From the NCBI RefSeq assembly GCF_028737215.1, contig NZ_JAQZAM010000010.1, positions 124,001 through 188,000 of the forward strand: a DNA stretch of 64,000 nt, written 5' to 3'. Below the pieces are notes generated by a model. The model searched no databases. It had not been told where the DNA came from and worked only from the letters and a program-made list of their open reading frames with translations. Shown here one piece after another: positions 1 through 8,904 of this stretch. A program made the position numbers and the translations under genes. Within the stretch, counting starts at the first letter, position 1; each line of letters opens with the position of its first letter. The DNA is from Actinomycetospora chibensis (lineage in GTDB: Bacteria > Actinomycetota > Actinomycetes > Mycobacteriales > Pseudonocardiaceae).

Positions 1-692
1 AGCAGGTCGGCGGCCTCGCGCACGAGCGTGACCAGGTGGTTGGCCCCGTGCGCGAGCGCCGCGTGGTACAGCGGGCGGACGGCCTCGGGGATGCGCACCG
101 GCTCGGCGCCCATCTCGACGACCAGCGCCTCGCCGACGAGCCAGGCGGCCTCCGCGTCCTCCCCCGGGCCCTCGGGCGCGGTGACGCCGACGCAGGCGCC
201 GGTGAGGCGCGCGACGTCCTCGGCCCGCCCGGTGATCGTCATCGCCGGGTGCAGGGCGATCGGCAGCACCTCGTGCTCGGCGGCGGGGGCCAGCACACCG
301 ACCCCGGCCGCGCCGCAGGTGTGCACCACGATCTGGCCGGGACGCAGGCAGTCCGACGCCGCGAGGCCCCGGACCAGGCCGGGCAGCACGTCGTCGGGCA
401 CGGCGAGCAGCGCGAGGTCGGCGCGGCGCACGACCTCGTCGGGCGGGAGGATCTCGGCGCCGGGCAGGAGCTCCTCGGCCCGGACGCGCGACGCGCGGGA
501 CACCGCGGAGGCGGCGACGACCTGGTGACCGGCGTTCGCGAGCGCGGCGCCCAGCACCGCACCGACCCGCCCGGCCGAGACCACGCCGACCGCGAGCCGA
601 GAGCCCTCACGAGGAGTCGGGGTCGCGCCCCTGGACGGATCGGGGGAGCCCTGCTCCCACCGCCCGGCGCCCCCGTCGGCGTCGGTGCTCAC
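1..692 (-). CDS. Rossmann-like/DUF2520 domain protein (3' end cut by window edge)
   Basis: The N-terminal part reads LAVGVVSAGRVGAVLG, a glycine-rich Rossmann NAD(P)-binding turn. It is followed by alternating hydrophobic strands and a DUF2520-type region containing ALHPAMTITG. The GTG start at 692 is chosen because GAGGTG lies just upstream and the frame stays open to base 1. In actinobacteria such proteins usually sit between the folate genes and panC, which fits the neighbours here; panC would be beyond the left edge. The family resembles ketopantoate/6-phosphogluconate-type dehydrogenases, but its substrate is not known. The C-terminus is missing from the window. Confidence 0.85.
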   Translation of the reverse strand, partial: MSTDADGGAGRWEQGSPDPSRGATPTPREGSRLAVGVVSAGRVGAVLGAALANAGHQVVAASAVSRASRVRAEELLPGAEILPPDEVVRRADLALLAVPDDVLPGLVRGLAASDCLRPGQIVVHTCGAAGVGVLAPAAEHEVLPIALHPAMTITGRAEDVARLTGACVGVTAPEGPGEDAEAAWLVGEALVVEMGAEPVRIPEAVRPLYHAALAHGANHLVTLVREAADL

Positions 693-824
693 GCGCCACC
701 TCACTCGTTCGGCTCGTTCCCGTCCCGCCAGCGCGGGTACCGGACGATCACTGGGACCCACGGTAGTCGTCGGGGGCGGCGACGGCCGCCGCGGTGAGCG
801 GGTTCACGCCGCGCGGTGGTGGCA

Positions 825-875
825 GCGAGGGCGTCCCTCGCTGCTTCCGGCGCAGCCGGGGCGACCCTCGCTCCC
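825..875. repeat. 51-nt palindromic repeat (family C, copy 1)
   Basis: The element begins GCGAGGGCGTCCCTCGC and ends CGACCCTCGCTCC, so its ends are inverted repeats and an inner palindrome allows a second fold. Two relatives of the same length lie at 10558-10608 and 10633-10683. It starts 13 nt beyond the stop codon of the PrsW-like gene and probably acts as its transcription terminator. The terminator role is inferred from position only. Confidence 0.65.
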
Positions 876-887
876 GGCGTCGCAGGC

Positions 888-2111
888 TCAGGCGCCGGGC
901 GGGCGCAACGGTGGCCCGCCGGGCCAGGACGGCGGCGGGCCGACGTGACCCTGGGTCGGCGCCCCGGCAGGGCCCTGGACGCCGGGCGCGTTGACCGCGG
1001 CGAGGCGGGCGCGCACGACGTTGTCGAGGAGCTCCGCGTGCCAGTCGGGCCGCGGCGGCAGGGCCCCGCGCTCCGCCCGGGCGCGCAGGAACGCGAGCTC
1101 GGTGACCGCGTGCTGGTAGTCCTCGACCGCCCGTGCCGCGGGCGCCCCGGCCCGCCGGTGCACGGCCGCGCGCCAGCGCCGCCGCCCGGTGAGGCTGGAG
1201 AGCAGCGGGACCTCGCTCGGCGCGATCCAGCCGGCGGCCGCGAACCCCGGCATCTGGCGGGCGAGCACCTCGCGCTCGCGCCGTCGCTGCCACACGACGA
1301 GCTCGATCATGCCGGCGAAGAGCGGGAGCATGATCAGGACGTAGACGCCGAAGAAGCCGGCGCCCAGCTGCGTCGACGAGTTCCACAGCGCGTGCAGGAT
1401 GACGGCGAGCACGTAGCCGCCGAGCACCGCGAGCGTGCCGACGACGCGCGACCGCGCCTGCGACGCGATGCCCACCCCGATGCCGATCATGGCTGTGAAC
1501 AGCGGATGCGCGAACGGCGAGAGCACCCCGCGCAGCACGAAGGTCGCGAGCACGGCGGTGCCCGGCGCGCCCTCGGCGTCGGTGAAGGCGCGCCCGAAGT
1601 AGATGATGTTCTCGGTGAACGCGAAGCCCGCCGCCGTGATGCCGGCGTAGACGACGCCGTCGACGATCCCGTCGAACTCCCGGCGCCGGACCAGCAGCAG
1701 CCCGACGACGAACGCGCCCTTGACGAACTCCTCGACCAGCGGGGCCGAGATCACCGCGCCGATCACGTCGCCCTGACCGCGCCCGAGCAGCAGCTCGGCG
1801 GCGATGATCGCGCTGGAATTGATGACGACCGCGACGAGCGCCGACAGCCCGGCGCCCCAGAGGAACGCCGCGAGCAGCAGCCGCGGGGGCTCGGGCTCGA
1901 ACCGGTCGATCCAGAGGAACGCCGCCACGACCGGGGCCACGGGCAGCAGCGCGAGCACCACGCCGATGACGACGCCGACGACCCCGATCTCGGTGCTCGC
2001 CAGTCCGACCGTCACGAGCCCGCACACGCCGAGCACGATCAGGCCGACGACCGGCCACACGAGCGTGCGGCGCTGCTGCGGCGCGAGCCGTACCGGAGGG
2101 GCGATCACCAT
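888..2111 (-). CDS. PrsW-family intramembrane metalloprotease
   Basis: This is a polytopic membrane protein of 407 residues with about eight hydrophobic segments in its first 270 residues. The family signature is visible as PLVEEFVKG, followed by membrane-embedded histidine motifs AHPLFTAMIG and HALWNSS, which in PrsW proteins make the zinc-dependent active site. The last ~120 residues are a cytoplasmic tail ending in a Pro/Gly-rich stretch. An earlier GTG at 2135 is possible but would add a TTA codon, rare in such GC-rich genomes, so ATG at 2111 is preferred. PrsW of Bacillus cleaves an anti-sigma factor; no anti-sigma gene is adjacent, so the target is unknown. Confidence 0.88.
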   Translation of the reverse strand: MVIAPPVRLAPQQRRTLVWPVVGLIVLGVCGLVTVGLASTEIGVVGVVIGVVLALLPVAPVVAAFLWIDRFEPEPPRLLLAAFLWGAGLSALVAVVINSSAIIAAELLLGRGQGDVIGAVISAPLVEEFVKGAFVVGLLLVRRREFDGIVDGVVYAGITAAGFAFTENIIYFGRAFTDAEGAPGTAVLATFVLRGVLSPFAHPLFTAMIGIGVGIASQARSRVVGTLAVLGGYVLAVILHALWNSSTQLGAGFFGVYVLIMLPLFAGMIELVVWQRRREREVLARQMPGFAAAGWIAPSEVPLLSSLTGRRRWRAAVHRRAGAPAARAVEDYQHAVTELAFLRARAERGALPPRPDWHAELLDNVVRARLAAVNAPGVQGPAGAPTQGHVGPPPSWPGGPPLRPPGA

Positions 2112-2159
2112 TCGGGAGGGTAACGACTCCTCCACGCCGCAGCCCGCCCGACCGCCGGG

Positions 2160-3167
2160 TCAGGGCTCGCGGCGGCGCCTCCCACCGGCGCGACCGTTGG
2201 CGGCGTGGGCGGCCAGGAGCTCGGCGACCGTGCGTCCGCCGGAGTCGGAGTCGGTGGACCGGCGGGACGTCTCGTCCGGCGCGCTGCGGCGGCCGGGGCG
2301 CTCGTCGGGCCGTCCGGGACCCGGGGCTGGGGCCTGCTCGAGGGCCTGCTCGAGGGCCTGCTCGGGGGCCACTTCAGTGGGGGGCTCGTAGCCGGCCGAG
2401 CGCACGTACTGGTCGACGAACGACCCGGTCGCGACCACCGACGCACCGGCCGCGGTCGGCGGGACGTCGGCCCTGGCCGGGGGCGGCGACACGGGCCGCG
2501 ACGTCACCGCGCGGCGCCCGTCCACGCCCCCGCCGGAGCGGGGCGCAGGCGCGACGGGCACCGCGGGGCGCAGGGGCGTGGGCGGCGGGACCGGGGGCGG
2601 TACGGCGGCGGACCGTCCGGCCGGCAGGGGCCCGGAGTCGCCGACGACCCGCAGGCGCGTGTCCCGGGGCCGGGGCGCCAGGGGCCGCAGGGGCTGCGGC
2701 GCGACGGGCATCCCGGCCGACTGGAGCGTGACGGCGTCGGCGCCGGTCTCGAGGCGCATCCGCTCGAGCTGCTCGCGCAGGGATGCCGCGTCCTCGCGGG
2801 CCTTCTCGGCGGCCCGCTCCGACTCCTCCCGCGCGGCCGCCTCGCGGGCCAGCTCCAGGTCGTGCTCGCGGCGCAGGGCGGCGACCACGTCGTCGGCCTC
2901 GTCCTGGGCCGCGGCGAGGTCGGCGGCCGCGTCCTGCGCGGCCTCGTCCGCTCCCGCCGCCCCGCGGGCATGGCGGGCCACCACGATGCCGGCGACGACA
3001 GCGGCCCAGAGGGCGGCGACCACGCCGAGGCGCAGCCAGCGGGCGTCGTCGGCGAGCACCACCGCGGCGGCGGCCAGCGCCGCGAGCGTCGCCGCCGTGG
3101 CCAGCAGCGCGGCGCGACGGCGGTCGGGGCCGGCGCGTCCGCGCAGCTCCCCGTCCGGGGTGCTCAT
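2160..3167 (-). CDS. DUF6779-like membrane protein with coiled coil and proline-rich tail
   Basis: Two hydrophobic segments (about residues 20-40 and 47-65) are followed by a charged Ala/Glu/Arg-rich heptad region (about 70-140) that reads as a coiled coil. After it comes a long Pro/Ala-rich low-complexity region and a short C-terminal helix ending TVAELLAAHAANG. A small in-frame repeat (EQALEQALEQA) comes from a tandem DNA repeat near 2336-2368. Start ATG at 3167 precedes the first hydrophobic segment. Proteins of this type sit next to DUF3180 in the folate cluster of Pseudonocardiaceae; function is unknown, and the DUF6779 assignment rests on context and architecture. Confidence 0.7.
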   Translation of the reverse strand: MSTPDGELRGRAGPDRRRAALLATAATLAALAAAAVVLADDARWLRLGVVAALWAAVVAGIVVARHARGAAGADEAAQDAAADLAAAQDEADDVVAALRREHDLELAREAAAREESERAAEKAREDAASLREQLERMRLETGADAVTLQSAGMPVAPQPLRPLAPRPRDTRLRVVGDSGPLPAGRSAAVPPPVPPPTPLRPAVPVAPAPRSGGGVDGRRAVTSRPVSPPPARADVPPTAAGASVVATGSFVDQYVRSAGYEPPTEVAPEQALEQALEQAPAPGPGRPDERPGRRSAPDETSRRSTDSDSGGRTVAELLAAHAANGRAGGRRRREP

Positions 3168-3256
3168 CGTCGCAGGATAGCCCCGTGCCGGAACGGTCCC
3201 GGTCACCCGGCCGGACGAGCGCGTGGTCGCGCCCGGCGACCGGTCCGCCGCCGCGG

Positions 3257-3736
3257 TCAGGACCGCCGCCGTTCCGGGTCGTCCCGGTGATCGTCCCGGT
3301 CGTCGGGGATGCGCAGGCAGTACTCCAGCCAGAGGCCCGCGCCGAGGAGCACCGCACTGCCGATCACGCCGACGATCGCGCCGGCGGTGTCCGCGCCCGC
3401 GGCGTCGACCTGGCCGCTCAGCGGGAGCACGTAGGCGAGGACGCCCAGCCACGCGCCGCCGAGCACCGCGCCGGCCACCGAGGACGCCTTGGCCAGCGCG
3501 ACCGCGCGAGCGGTGGCGATCGCGTCGACGGGACGTGAGCCGGGCCGGCGCCGGATGCGGGCACGCAGCACCGCCGCGAGGACGAGCTCGGCGATGCCCA
3601 GCATGAGCGGGGTGAGCCCGGCGAGCAGGGGCAGCGGAGGCAGGTCGCCGTAGGCCACCTGCACCGCCAGGTTGACGGCCAGCCCGACGGCGACCGCGGC
3701 GACCACCAGCAGCGACGGGCTCGTGCGCGTCCTCAT
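3257..3736 (-). CDS. DUF3180 family membrane protein
   Basis: The 159-residue product has four hydrophobic segments separated by a short basic loop (LRARIRRRPGSR), the usual size and layout of DUF3180 proteins. Its ATG overlaps the folK stop by one base (TGATG), so it is translationally coupled as the last member of folE-folP-folB-folK-DUF3180. That position is conserved in many actinobacteria. No catalytic residues are evident; a membrane role linked to the folate operon is inferred from synteny only. Confidence 0.85.
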   Translation of the reverse strand: MRTRTSPSLLVVAAVAVGLAVNLAVQVAYGDLPPLPLLAGLTPLMLGIAELVLAAVLRARIRRRPGSRPVDAIATARAVALAKASSVAGAVLGGAWLGVLAYVLPLSGQVDAAGADTAGAIVGVIGSAVLLGAGLWLEYCLRIPDDRDDHRDDPERRRS

Positions 3737-4239
3737 CACGACACCCGCGCCGCGGGGTCGGGGCGCACCCCGTCGCGCTCGGCGGCGGGCAGCGCAGCGA
3801 GCAGGTCGGCGACCCGGCCGTGCCCCGCGATCCGGGCCCCGGGGTCGACGTCGAGCCAGGGCACGAGCACGAACGCCCGCTGCGCGGCGCGCGGGTGCGG
3901 CAGCGTGAGCTCGGGGTCGTCGCTGGTCGTCCCGTCGACGTCGAGCACGTCCACGTCGAGCGTGCGCGGGCCCCAGCGGACGTCCCGCGTGCGGCCCGCG
4001 CGGCTCTCGGCGGCCCGGGCCCGGGCGAGCCAGTCGCGGGGACGCGAGTTCGGGTCCTCGACGACGACCACGGCGTTGAGGAAGTCGTCCTGGTCCACGC
4101 CGCCCCACGGCGCGGTCGCGTAGACCGGCGACACGGCCACCACCCGGGCGCCCGCGGCACGCAGGGTCGCGAGGGCGCCGCGCAGGTTCGCGGCGCGATC
4201 GCCGATGTTCGAGCCCAGCGACAGCACGGCCCGGCTCAT
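3736..4239 (-). CDS. folK: 6-hydroxymethyl-7,8-dihydropterin pyrophosphokinase
   Basis: FolK transfers pyrophosphate from ATP to 6-hydroxymethyl-dihydropterin, the step before dihydropteroate synthase. The 167-residue protein starts [15 protein letters not shown], the family N-terminal signature, and carries the active-site region [16 protein letters not shown] followed by [15 protein letters not shown]. Its ATG overlaps the folB stop (ATGA, 4 nt), and its own stop overlaps the start of the DUF3180 gene, so all are read from one mRNA. Length is normal for the family. Confidence 0.97.
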   Translation of the reverse strand: MSRAVLSLGSNIGDRAANLRGALATLRAAGARVVAVSPVYATAPWGGVDQDDFLNAVVVVEDPNSRPRDWLARARAAESRAGRTRDVRWGPRTLDVDVLDVDGTTSDDPELTLPHPRAAQRAFVLVPWLDVDPGARIAGHGRVADLLAALPAAERDGVRPDPAARVS

Positions 4240-4610
4240 CCGCGCTCCCCCGCCCGGGACCGCCGCACCACCACCGCGACGTCGTCGAACGGCACGGTGA
4301 TCGGGGCCTGCGGCTTGTGGAGGGTCACCTCGACGGCGGTGACCCGCTCGTCGTCGAGCACCCGCTGCGCGACCTCGGCCGCCACCGCCTCGATCAACCG
4401 CCGCGGCGGGCCGGCGACGACGGCCGCCGCGCCCTCGGCCAGCGCGCCGTAGTCGACGGTGTCGGCGAGGTCGTCGGACGCCCCGGCCTCGGCGAGGTCG
4501 ACGTCGAGCACCAGGTCGAGGACGAAGTCCTGCCCGTCCCGGCGCTCGTGGTCGAACACGCCGTGGTGGCCCCGCACCGTCAGACCGCGCAGGGCGATGC
4601 GATCGCTCAC
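4236..4610 (-). CDS. folB: dihydroneopterin aldolase
   Basis: FolB converts 7,8-dihydroneopterin to 6-hydroxymethyl-dihydropterin and glycolaldehyde. The 124-residue sequence has the family motifs [17 protein letters not shown] near the start, VDYGALAEG in the middle and the C-terminal [12 protein letters not shown] with the conserved lysine. The GTG start at 4610 overlaps the 3' end of folP by 4 nt (GTGA), and the stop overlaps folK. Size and order match the canonical actinobacterial fol operon. Confidence 0.96.
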   Translation of the reverse strand: MSDRIALRGLTVRGHHGVFDHERRDGQDFVLDLVLDVDLAEAGASDDLADTVDYGALAEGAAAVVAGPPRRLIEAVAAEVAQRVLDDERVTAVEVTLHKPQAPITVPFDDVAVVVRRSRAGERG

Positions 4611-5494
4611 GGCTCGATCTCCGCCGGCGAGGTTCCCCAGGACCACGCCGCCGCCACCGCCACGGCGTCCAGCGACGGGCCGACCTCGTGCACCCGTACG
4701 CCCCAGGCGCCGTTCGCGGCGGCGAGCGCCGAGACGGCCGCCGTCGCGATCTCCCGGCCGTCGGGCGGGCGGGGCGTGCCATCGTCGTCGGCGAGCAGGG
4801 CGCCGAGGAAGCGCTTGCGCGAGGCCCCGACGAGCACCGGGAAGCCGAGCCCGGTGAAGACCGAGAGCTTGCGCAGGATCTGCCAGTTGTGCGACGCGGT
4901 CTTGGCGAACCCGAGACCCGGGTCGAGGACCAGCAGCGACGGGTCGACGCCGGCGAGCACCGCGCGGTCGACCTGCTCGACCATCTCGGCGCGGACCTCG
5001 CCGACGACGTCCTCGTAGGAGGCGAGCTCGACCATCCGATCGCTCGGGCCGCGCCAGTGCATGATCACCCACGGCACGCCGGCCTCCGCCACCGTCCGCG
5101 CCATGTGCGGGTCGGCCAGGCCGCCCGACACGTCGTTGATCATGCTGGCGCCGGCCTCGACGGCCGCGGAGGCGACGGCCGCGCGGGTGGTGTCGACGGT
5201 GACGCGTACCCCGGCCGCCACGAGGTCCCGGATGACGGGCACGACGCGCGCGGTCTCGGTGGCGGCGTCGACCCGCTCCGCGCCGGGCCGGGTGGACTCG
5301 CCGCCGACGTCGACGAGGTCGGCGCCGCGCTGGTGGAGGTCGATGCCGTGGGCGACCGCGTGGTCGCGGTCGAGCCAGCGACCGCCGTCCGAGAACGAGT
5401 CCGGCGTCACGTTGAGCACGCCCATCACGACGCACCGGCCCGGGTCGGGCAACCGGTGCGAGCGGGGCGGCTCGGACCCGACGGGCGCCCCCAC
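4607..5494 (-). CDS. folP: dihydropteroate synthase
   Basis: FolP joins 6-hydroxymethyl-dihydropterin pyrophosphate to p-aminobenzoate and is the sulfonamide target. Motifs seen are [27 protein letters not shown], the substrate-loop [18 protein letters not shown] and the conserved GASRKRFLG. The protein is 295 residues, normal for the family. The GTG start at 5494 follows the folE stop by one base (TGAGGTG), and the 3' end overlaps folB, so expression is coupled. Nothing suggests a resistance duplication; this is the housekeeping copy. Confidence 0.97.
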   Translation of the reverse strand: MGAPVGSEPPRSHRLPDPGRCVVMGVLNVTPDSFSDGGRWLDRDHAVAHGIDLHQRGADLVDVGGESTRPGAERVDAATETARVVPVIRDLVAAGVRVTVDTTRAAVASAAVEAGASMINDVSGGLADPHMARTVAEAGVPWVIMHWRGPSDRMVELASYEDVVGEVRAEMVEQVDRAVLAGVDPSLLVLDPGLGFAKTASHNWQILRKLSVFTGLGFPVLVGASRKRFLGALLADDDGTPRPPDGREIATAAVSALAAANGAWGVRVHEVGPSLDAVAVAAAWSWGTSPAEIEP

Positions 5495-5495
5495 C

Positions 5496-6128
5496 TCAGC
5501 CGCCCCGGATGAGGTTGAGGGCCTCCGCCCGGGTGCTGGCCGAGGTCTTGAAGCTGCCGCGTACGGCCGACGTCGTCGTGCGCGCGCCGGGCTTGCGGAC
5601 GCCGCGCGACGACATGCACTGGTGCTCGGCGTCGATCACCACCAGCGCCCCCCGGGTGTCGAGACGCTCGGCGAGGGCGTCGGCGATCTGTGTGGTCAGA
5701 CGCTCCTGCACCTGCGGGCGGCGGGCGTAGAGGTCGACGAGCCGGGCGAGCTTGCTCAGGCCCGTGACGAGCCCCTGCGTTCCGGGGATGTAGGCGACGT
5801 GCGCGACCCCGTGGAAGGGCAGCAGGTGGTGCTCGCACATCGAGAACATCGGGATGTCCCGGACGAGGACGAGCTCGTCGTGGTTCTCGGAGAACGTGCG
5901 GTCGAGCACGGCCGGCGGGTCGGCGCGCAGCCCGGAGAACAGCTCCTGGTACGAGCGCGCCACCCGGCCGGGGGTGTCGCGCAGGCCCTCACGGTCGGGG
6001 TCCTCACCGATGGCGATCAGCAGCTCGCGCACGGCGGCCTCGGCGCGCTCGGCGTCGAACGGTGGCAGCTCCGGCGCCGGGCCGGTGCCGTTCGCCGACT
6101 GGCCGTCCAGTTCCTGACTGGTCGTCAC
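5496..6128 (-). CDS. folE: GTP cyclohydrolase I
   Basis: FolE opens the folate pathway by converting GTP to 7,8-dihydroneopterin triphosphate. The protein shows the zinc-site segment [14 protein letters not shown] and the C-terminal [16 protein letters not shown], supplying the Cys/His ligands, plus ALNLIRGG at the end. The GTG at 6128 is chosen because GAGGGAG sits two bases upstream; the 25-30 residues before the catalytic fold are low complexity. It follows ftsH by 55 nt on the same strand, the ftsH-folE order typical of actinobacteria. Confidence 0.97.
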   Translation of the reverse strand: MTTSQELDGQSANGTGPAPELPPFDAERAEAAVRELLIAIGEDPDREGLRDTPGRVARSYQELFSGLRADPPAVLDRTFSENHDELVLVRDIPMFSMCEHHLLPFHGVAHVAYIPGTQGLVTGLSKLARLVDLYARRPQVQERLTTQIADALAERLDTRGALVVIDAEHQCMSSRGVRKPGARTTTSAVRGSFKTSASTRAEALNLIRGG

Positions 6129-6183
6129 GTCTCCCTCGCGGTCTTCCTCGACCGGCCGGCGGACAGCCGGCCCTGCGGTTGGC

Positions 6184-8736
6184 TCAGCCCTGGCCGCGGG
6201 GGGTGTCCCGGCCGTCCGAGCCGGACGAGCCGGTGGTGCCGTCGGACCCGTCGTGACCCCAGCCCGTGGACGACGACCCGGTGTGCCGACCCTCCGACCG
6301 ACCTTCCGGCCGGCCGTCCGACCGGCCCTCGCGGGTTCGGCCATCCGGGTCACCGTACGGGTTCGGCACGGATTCGCCCGCCGGGCGTGACGCGCCGTAC
6401 TGACCCGGCGCCTGGCCCTGGCCCGGCCCGCCGGAGCGCCCGGCTCCGCCCGGGTTCCACGTCGTGCCATGCGGCACCGTCGCGGGCGTCCAGCCGGGAG
6501 GGGCACCGTAGTTCGGTGCCACCGACGACGGCTTGTCCTCGGCCGAGCGACGGCCGCCGCCGTTGGAGCCCGCGGCGACGCTGCGGTAGACGTCCGGGAT
6601 GCCCTGCGTGGGCGTGCCCTGGGGCGGGGTGGGCGACTGGCCGCCGTCGTGGGGACGGTCGTGGCCGTTGCCCGCGGCGTGGGCGCCGTAGGAGCCGTTG
6701 ACGGCGGGAGCCGGCGCGTGGCCGTTGCCGGCGACGGAGCCGACGGCGGCGGGCTCCTCGCGCTGCTCGCCGGGCGGGGGCCACGGCTCGCCGCGCTCGG
6801 CGGCCTGCTCGCGCCGGGTCTTGATCGGCGGGCGGTCGGAGGGCACGCGCTCGCCGAAGTCGTTGAACGCGGTGATCCGGGGCCGCTTGGTGACCGACGC
6901 GAAGATGCGCTCGAGGTCGCGGCGCTGCAGCGTCTCGTGCTCGATCAGCTCGCCGGTGAGCGCGTCGAGCGCGTCACGGTGGACGTTGAGGATGTCCCAC
7001 GCCTCGGTGTGCGCCGCCTCGATGAGCTTGCGCACCTCCTCGTCGATCTCGTGGGCGACCTCGAGGGAGTAGTCGTTCTGCTTGCCCGCGGTGCGGCCGA
7101 GGAAGGGCTCGCCGCCCTCCTGGCCGTACTTGACCGCCCCGAGCTTGGCGCTCATGCCGTACTCGGTGACCATCGCGCGGGCGATCTTCGTCGCCTGCTC
7201 GATGTCGGACGACGCGCCGGTGGTCGGCTCGTGGAACACGAGCTCCTCGGCCGAGCGTCCGCCCATCGCGAACACCAGCCGGGCGAGCATCTCCGAGCGG
7301 GTCATGAGCTCCTTGTCGTCCTCGGGGACGACGAGGGCGTGCCCGCCGGTGCGCCCGCGGGGCAGGATCGTGACCTTGTAGACCGGCTCGATGTCGGGCA
7401 TCGCCCAGGCGGCCAGCGCGTGGCCGGCCTCGTGGTAGGCCGCGACCTTCTTCTCCTGCTCGGAGATGATGCGGCTCTTGCGGGCCGGGCCGCCGATCAC
7501 GCGGTCGACCGACTCCTCGAGCGCGGCGCTGTCGATCTCGGTCTTGCCCAGGCGGGCGGTGAGCAGCGCGGCCTCGTTGATGACGTTGGCGAGATCGGCG
7601 CCGGAGAACCCGACGGTGCGCTTGGCGAGACCGTCAAGGTCTGCCTCCGGGGCCAGCGGCTTGCCCGCGGAGTGCACCGCGAGGATGGCGCGACGGCCGG
7701 CGAGGTCGGGCGCGGCGACCGGGATCTGGCGGTCGAAGCGGCCCGGACGCAGCAGCGCGGGGTCGAGGATGTCGGGCCGGTTGGTGGCCGCGATGAGGAT
7801 GATCCCGCCGCGGGCGTCGAAGCCGTCCATCTCGACGAGCAGCTGGTTGAGCGTCTGCTCGCGCTCGTCGTGGCCACCGCCCATGCCGGCGCCGCGGTGG
7901 CGGCCGACGGCGTCGATCTCGTCGACGAACACGATGCAGGGGGAGTTCTGCTTGGCCTGCTCGAACAGGTCGCGCACCCGGGAGGCGCCGACGCCGACGA
8001 ACATCTCCACGAAGTCCGAGCCGGAGATCGTGTAGAAGGGCACGCCCGCCTCGCCGGCGACCGCGCGGGCCAGCAGCGTCTTGCCGGTGCCGGGCGGGCC
8101 GTAGAGCAGGACGCCCTTGGGGATCTTCGCGCCGAGCTGCTGGTAGCGGGTCGGGTTCTGGAGGAAGTCCTTGATCTCGTAGAGCTCCTCCACCGCCTCG
8201 TTCGCCCCGGCGACGTCGGCGAACGTGGTCTTCGGCATGTCCTTGTTGAGCTGCTTGGCCTTGGACTTGCCGAAGGACAGGACGCGGTTGCCCCCGCCCT
8301 GGGAGTTCATCATCCAGAACAGCAGCAGGAGCACCAGGCCCAGCGGGATGAGGTAGATCAACATCTGGGTGAGGATCGAGTCCTGCGTGACCCGGGTGTC
8401 GAAGCCCGACCCGGCCGGGTTCTCGCGGACCAGGGCGAACACCTGGTCGGTCGCTGCGGCCGGGTACTGCGCGTAGATCTGGTTGGTCGTCGTGGGCGCG
8501 GCGCCGTCGACGCCGGGCACCTGCACGGGGTTGGTCAGCGTCAGGCGGAGACGCTGCTCCTTGTCCTCGATCGTGATCTCGGACGCGTTGCGGGCCTCGA
8601 CCTGCTGCAGGGCGAGCGACGTCGGGGCCTCGGTGAACCCGCGGGTGTCGCTGAGCAGCGACGAGACCCCGAGGTAGACGAGGAAGAACACCACGATCCA
8701 GATGAGTGGATTGCGGAGAAGGCGCTTGCGGTCCAT
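6184..8736 (-). CDS. ftsH: ATP-dependent zinc metalloprotease FtsH
   Basis: FtsH is a membrane-anchored AAA+ protease that extracts and degrades membrane and regulatory proteins. Two membrane segments (about residues 10-28 and 122-144) flank an extracytoplasmic domain. The AAA core has Walker A GPPGTGKT at 213-220, Walker [11 protein letters not shown] and the arginine-finger region. The protease domain has the HEAGH zinc motif. At 850 residues it is longer than usual: roughly 200 C-terminal residues form a Gly/Pro/Ser-rich tail that looks disordered. The gene has its own upstream region (8737-8904) and precedes folE. Confidence 0.98.
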   Translation of the reverse strand: MDRKRLLRNPLIWIVVFFLVYLGVSSLLSDTRGFTEAPTSLALQQVEARNASEITIEDKEQRLRLTLTNPVQVPGVDGAAPTTTNQIYAQYPAAATDQVFALVRENPAGSGFDTRVTQDSILTQMLIYLIPLGLVLLLLFWMMNSQGGGNRVLSFGKSKAKQLNKDMPKTTFADVAGANEAVEELYEIKDFLQNPTRYQQLGAKIPKGVLLYGPPGTGKTLLARAVAGEAGVPFYTISGSDFVEMFVGVGASRVRDLFEQAKQNSPCIVFVDEIDAVGRHRGAGMGGGHDEREQTLNQLLVEMDGFDARGGIILIAATNRPDILDPALLRPGRFDRQIPVAAPDLAGRRAILAVHSAGKPLAPEADLDGLAKRTVGFSGADLANVINEAALLTARLGKTEIDSAALEESVDRVIGGPARKSRIISEQEKKVAAYHEAGHALAAWAMPDIEPVYKVTILPRGRTGGHALVVPEDDKELMTRSEMLARLVFAMGGRSAEELVFHEPTTGASSDIEQATKIARAMVTEYGMSAKLGAVKYGQEGGEPFLGRTAGKQNDYSLEVAHEIDEEVRKLIEAAHTEAWDILNVHRDALDALTGELIEHETLQRRDLERIFASVTKRPRITAFNDFGERVPSDRPPIKTRREQAAERGEPWPPPGEQREEPAAVGSVAGNGHAPAPAVNGSYGAHAAGNGHDRPHDGGQSPTPPQGTPTQGIPDVYRSVAAGSNGGGRRSAEDKPSSVAPNYGAPPGWTPATVPHGTTWNPGGAGRSGGPGQGQAPGQYGASRPAGESVPNPYGDPDGRTREGRSDGRPEGRSEGRHTGSSSTGWGHDGSDGTTGSSGSDGRDTPRGQG

Positions 8737-8904
8737 ACGGTTGCGGCCTCCAGGCGGCCCTCGACCCTCCCCGGGTGGACCCTGCGGTCGGTGTCAGTCG
8801 TCTCGGCTCGGGGTCCGCCCACGCACGGACGTCCGTGGGGCCCTGATCTGCTCAATGTACCCCGCGGACCCGACGGTGGTCCGGGCGCGCAAGACCGGTG
8901 GCCC

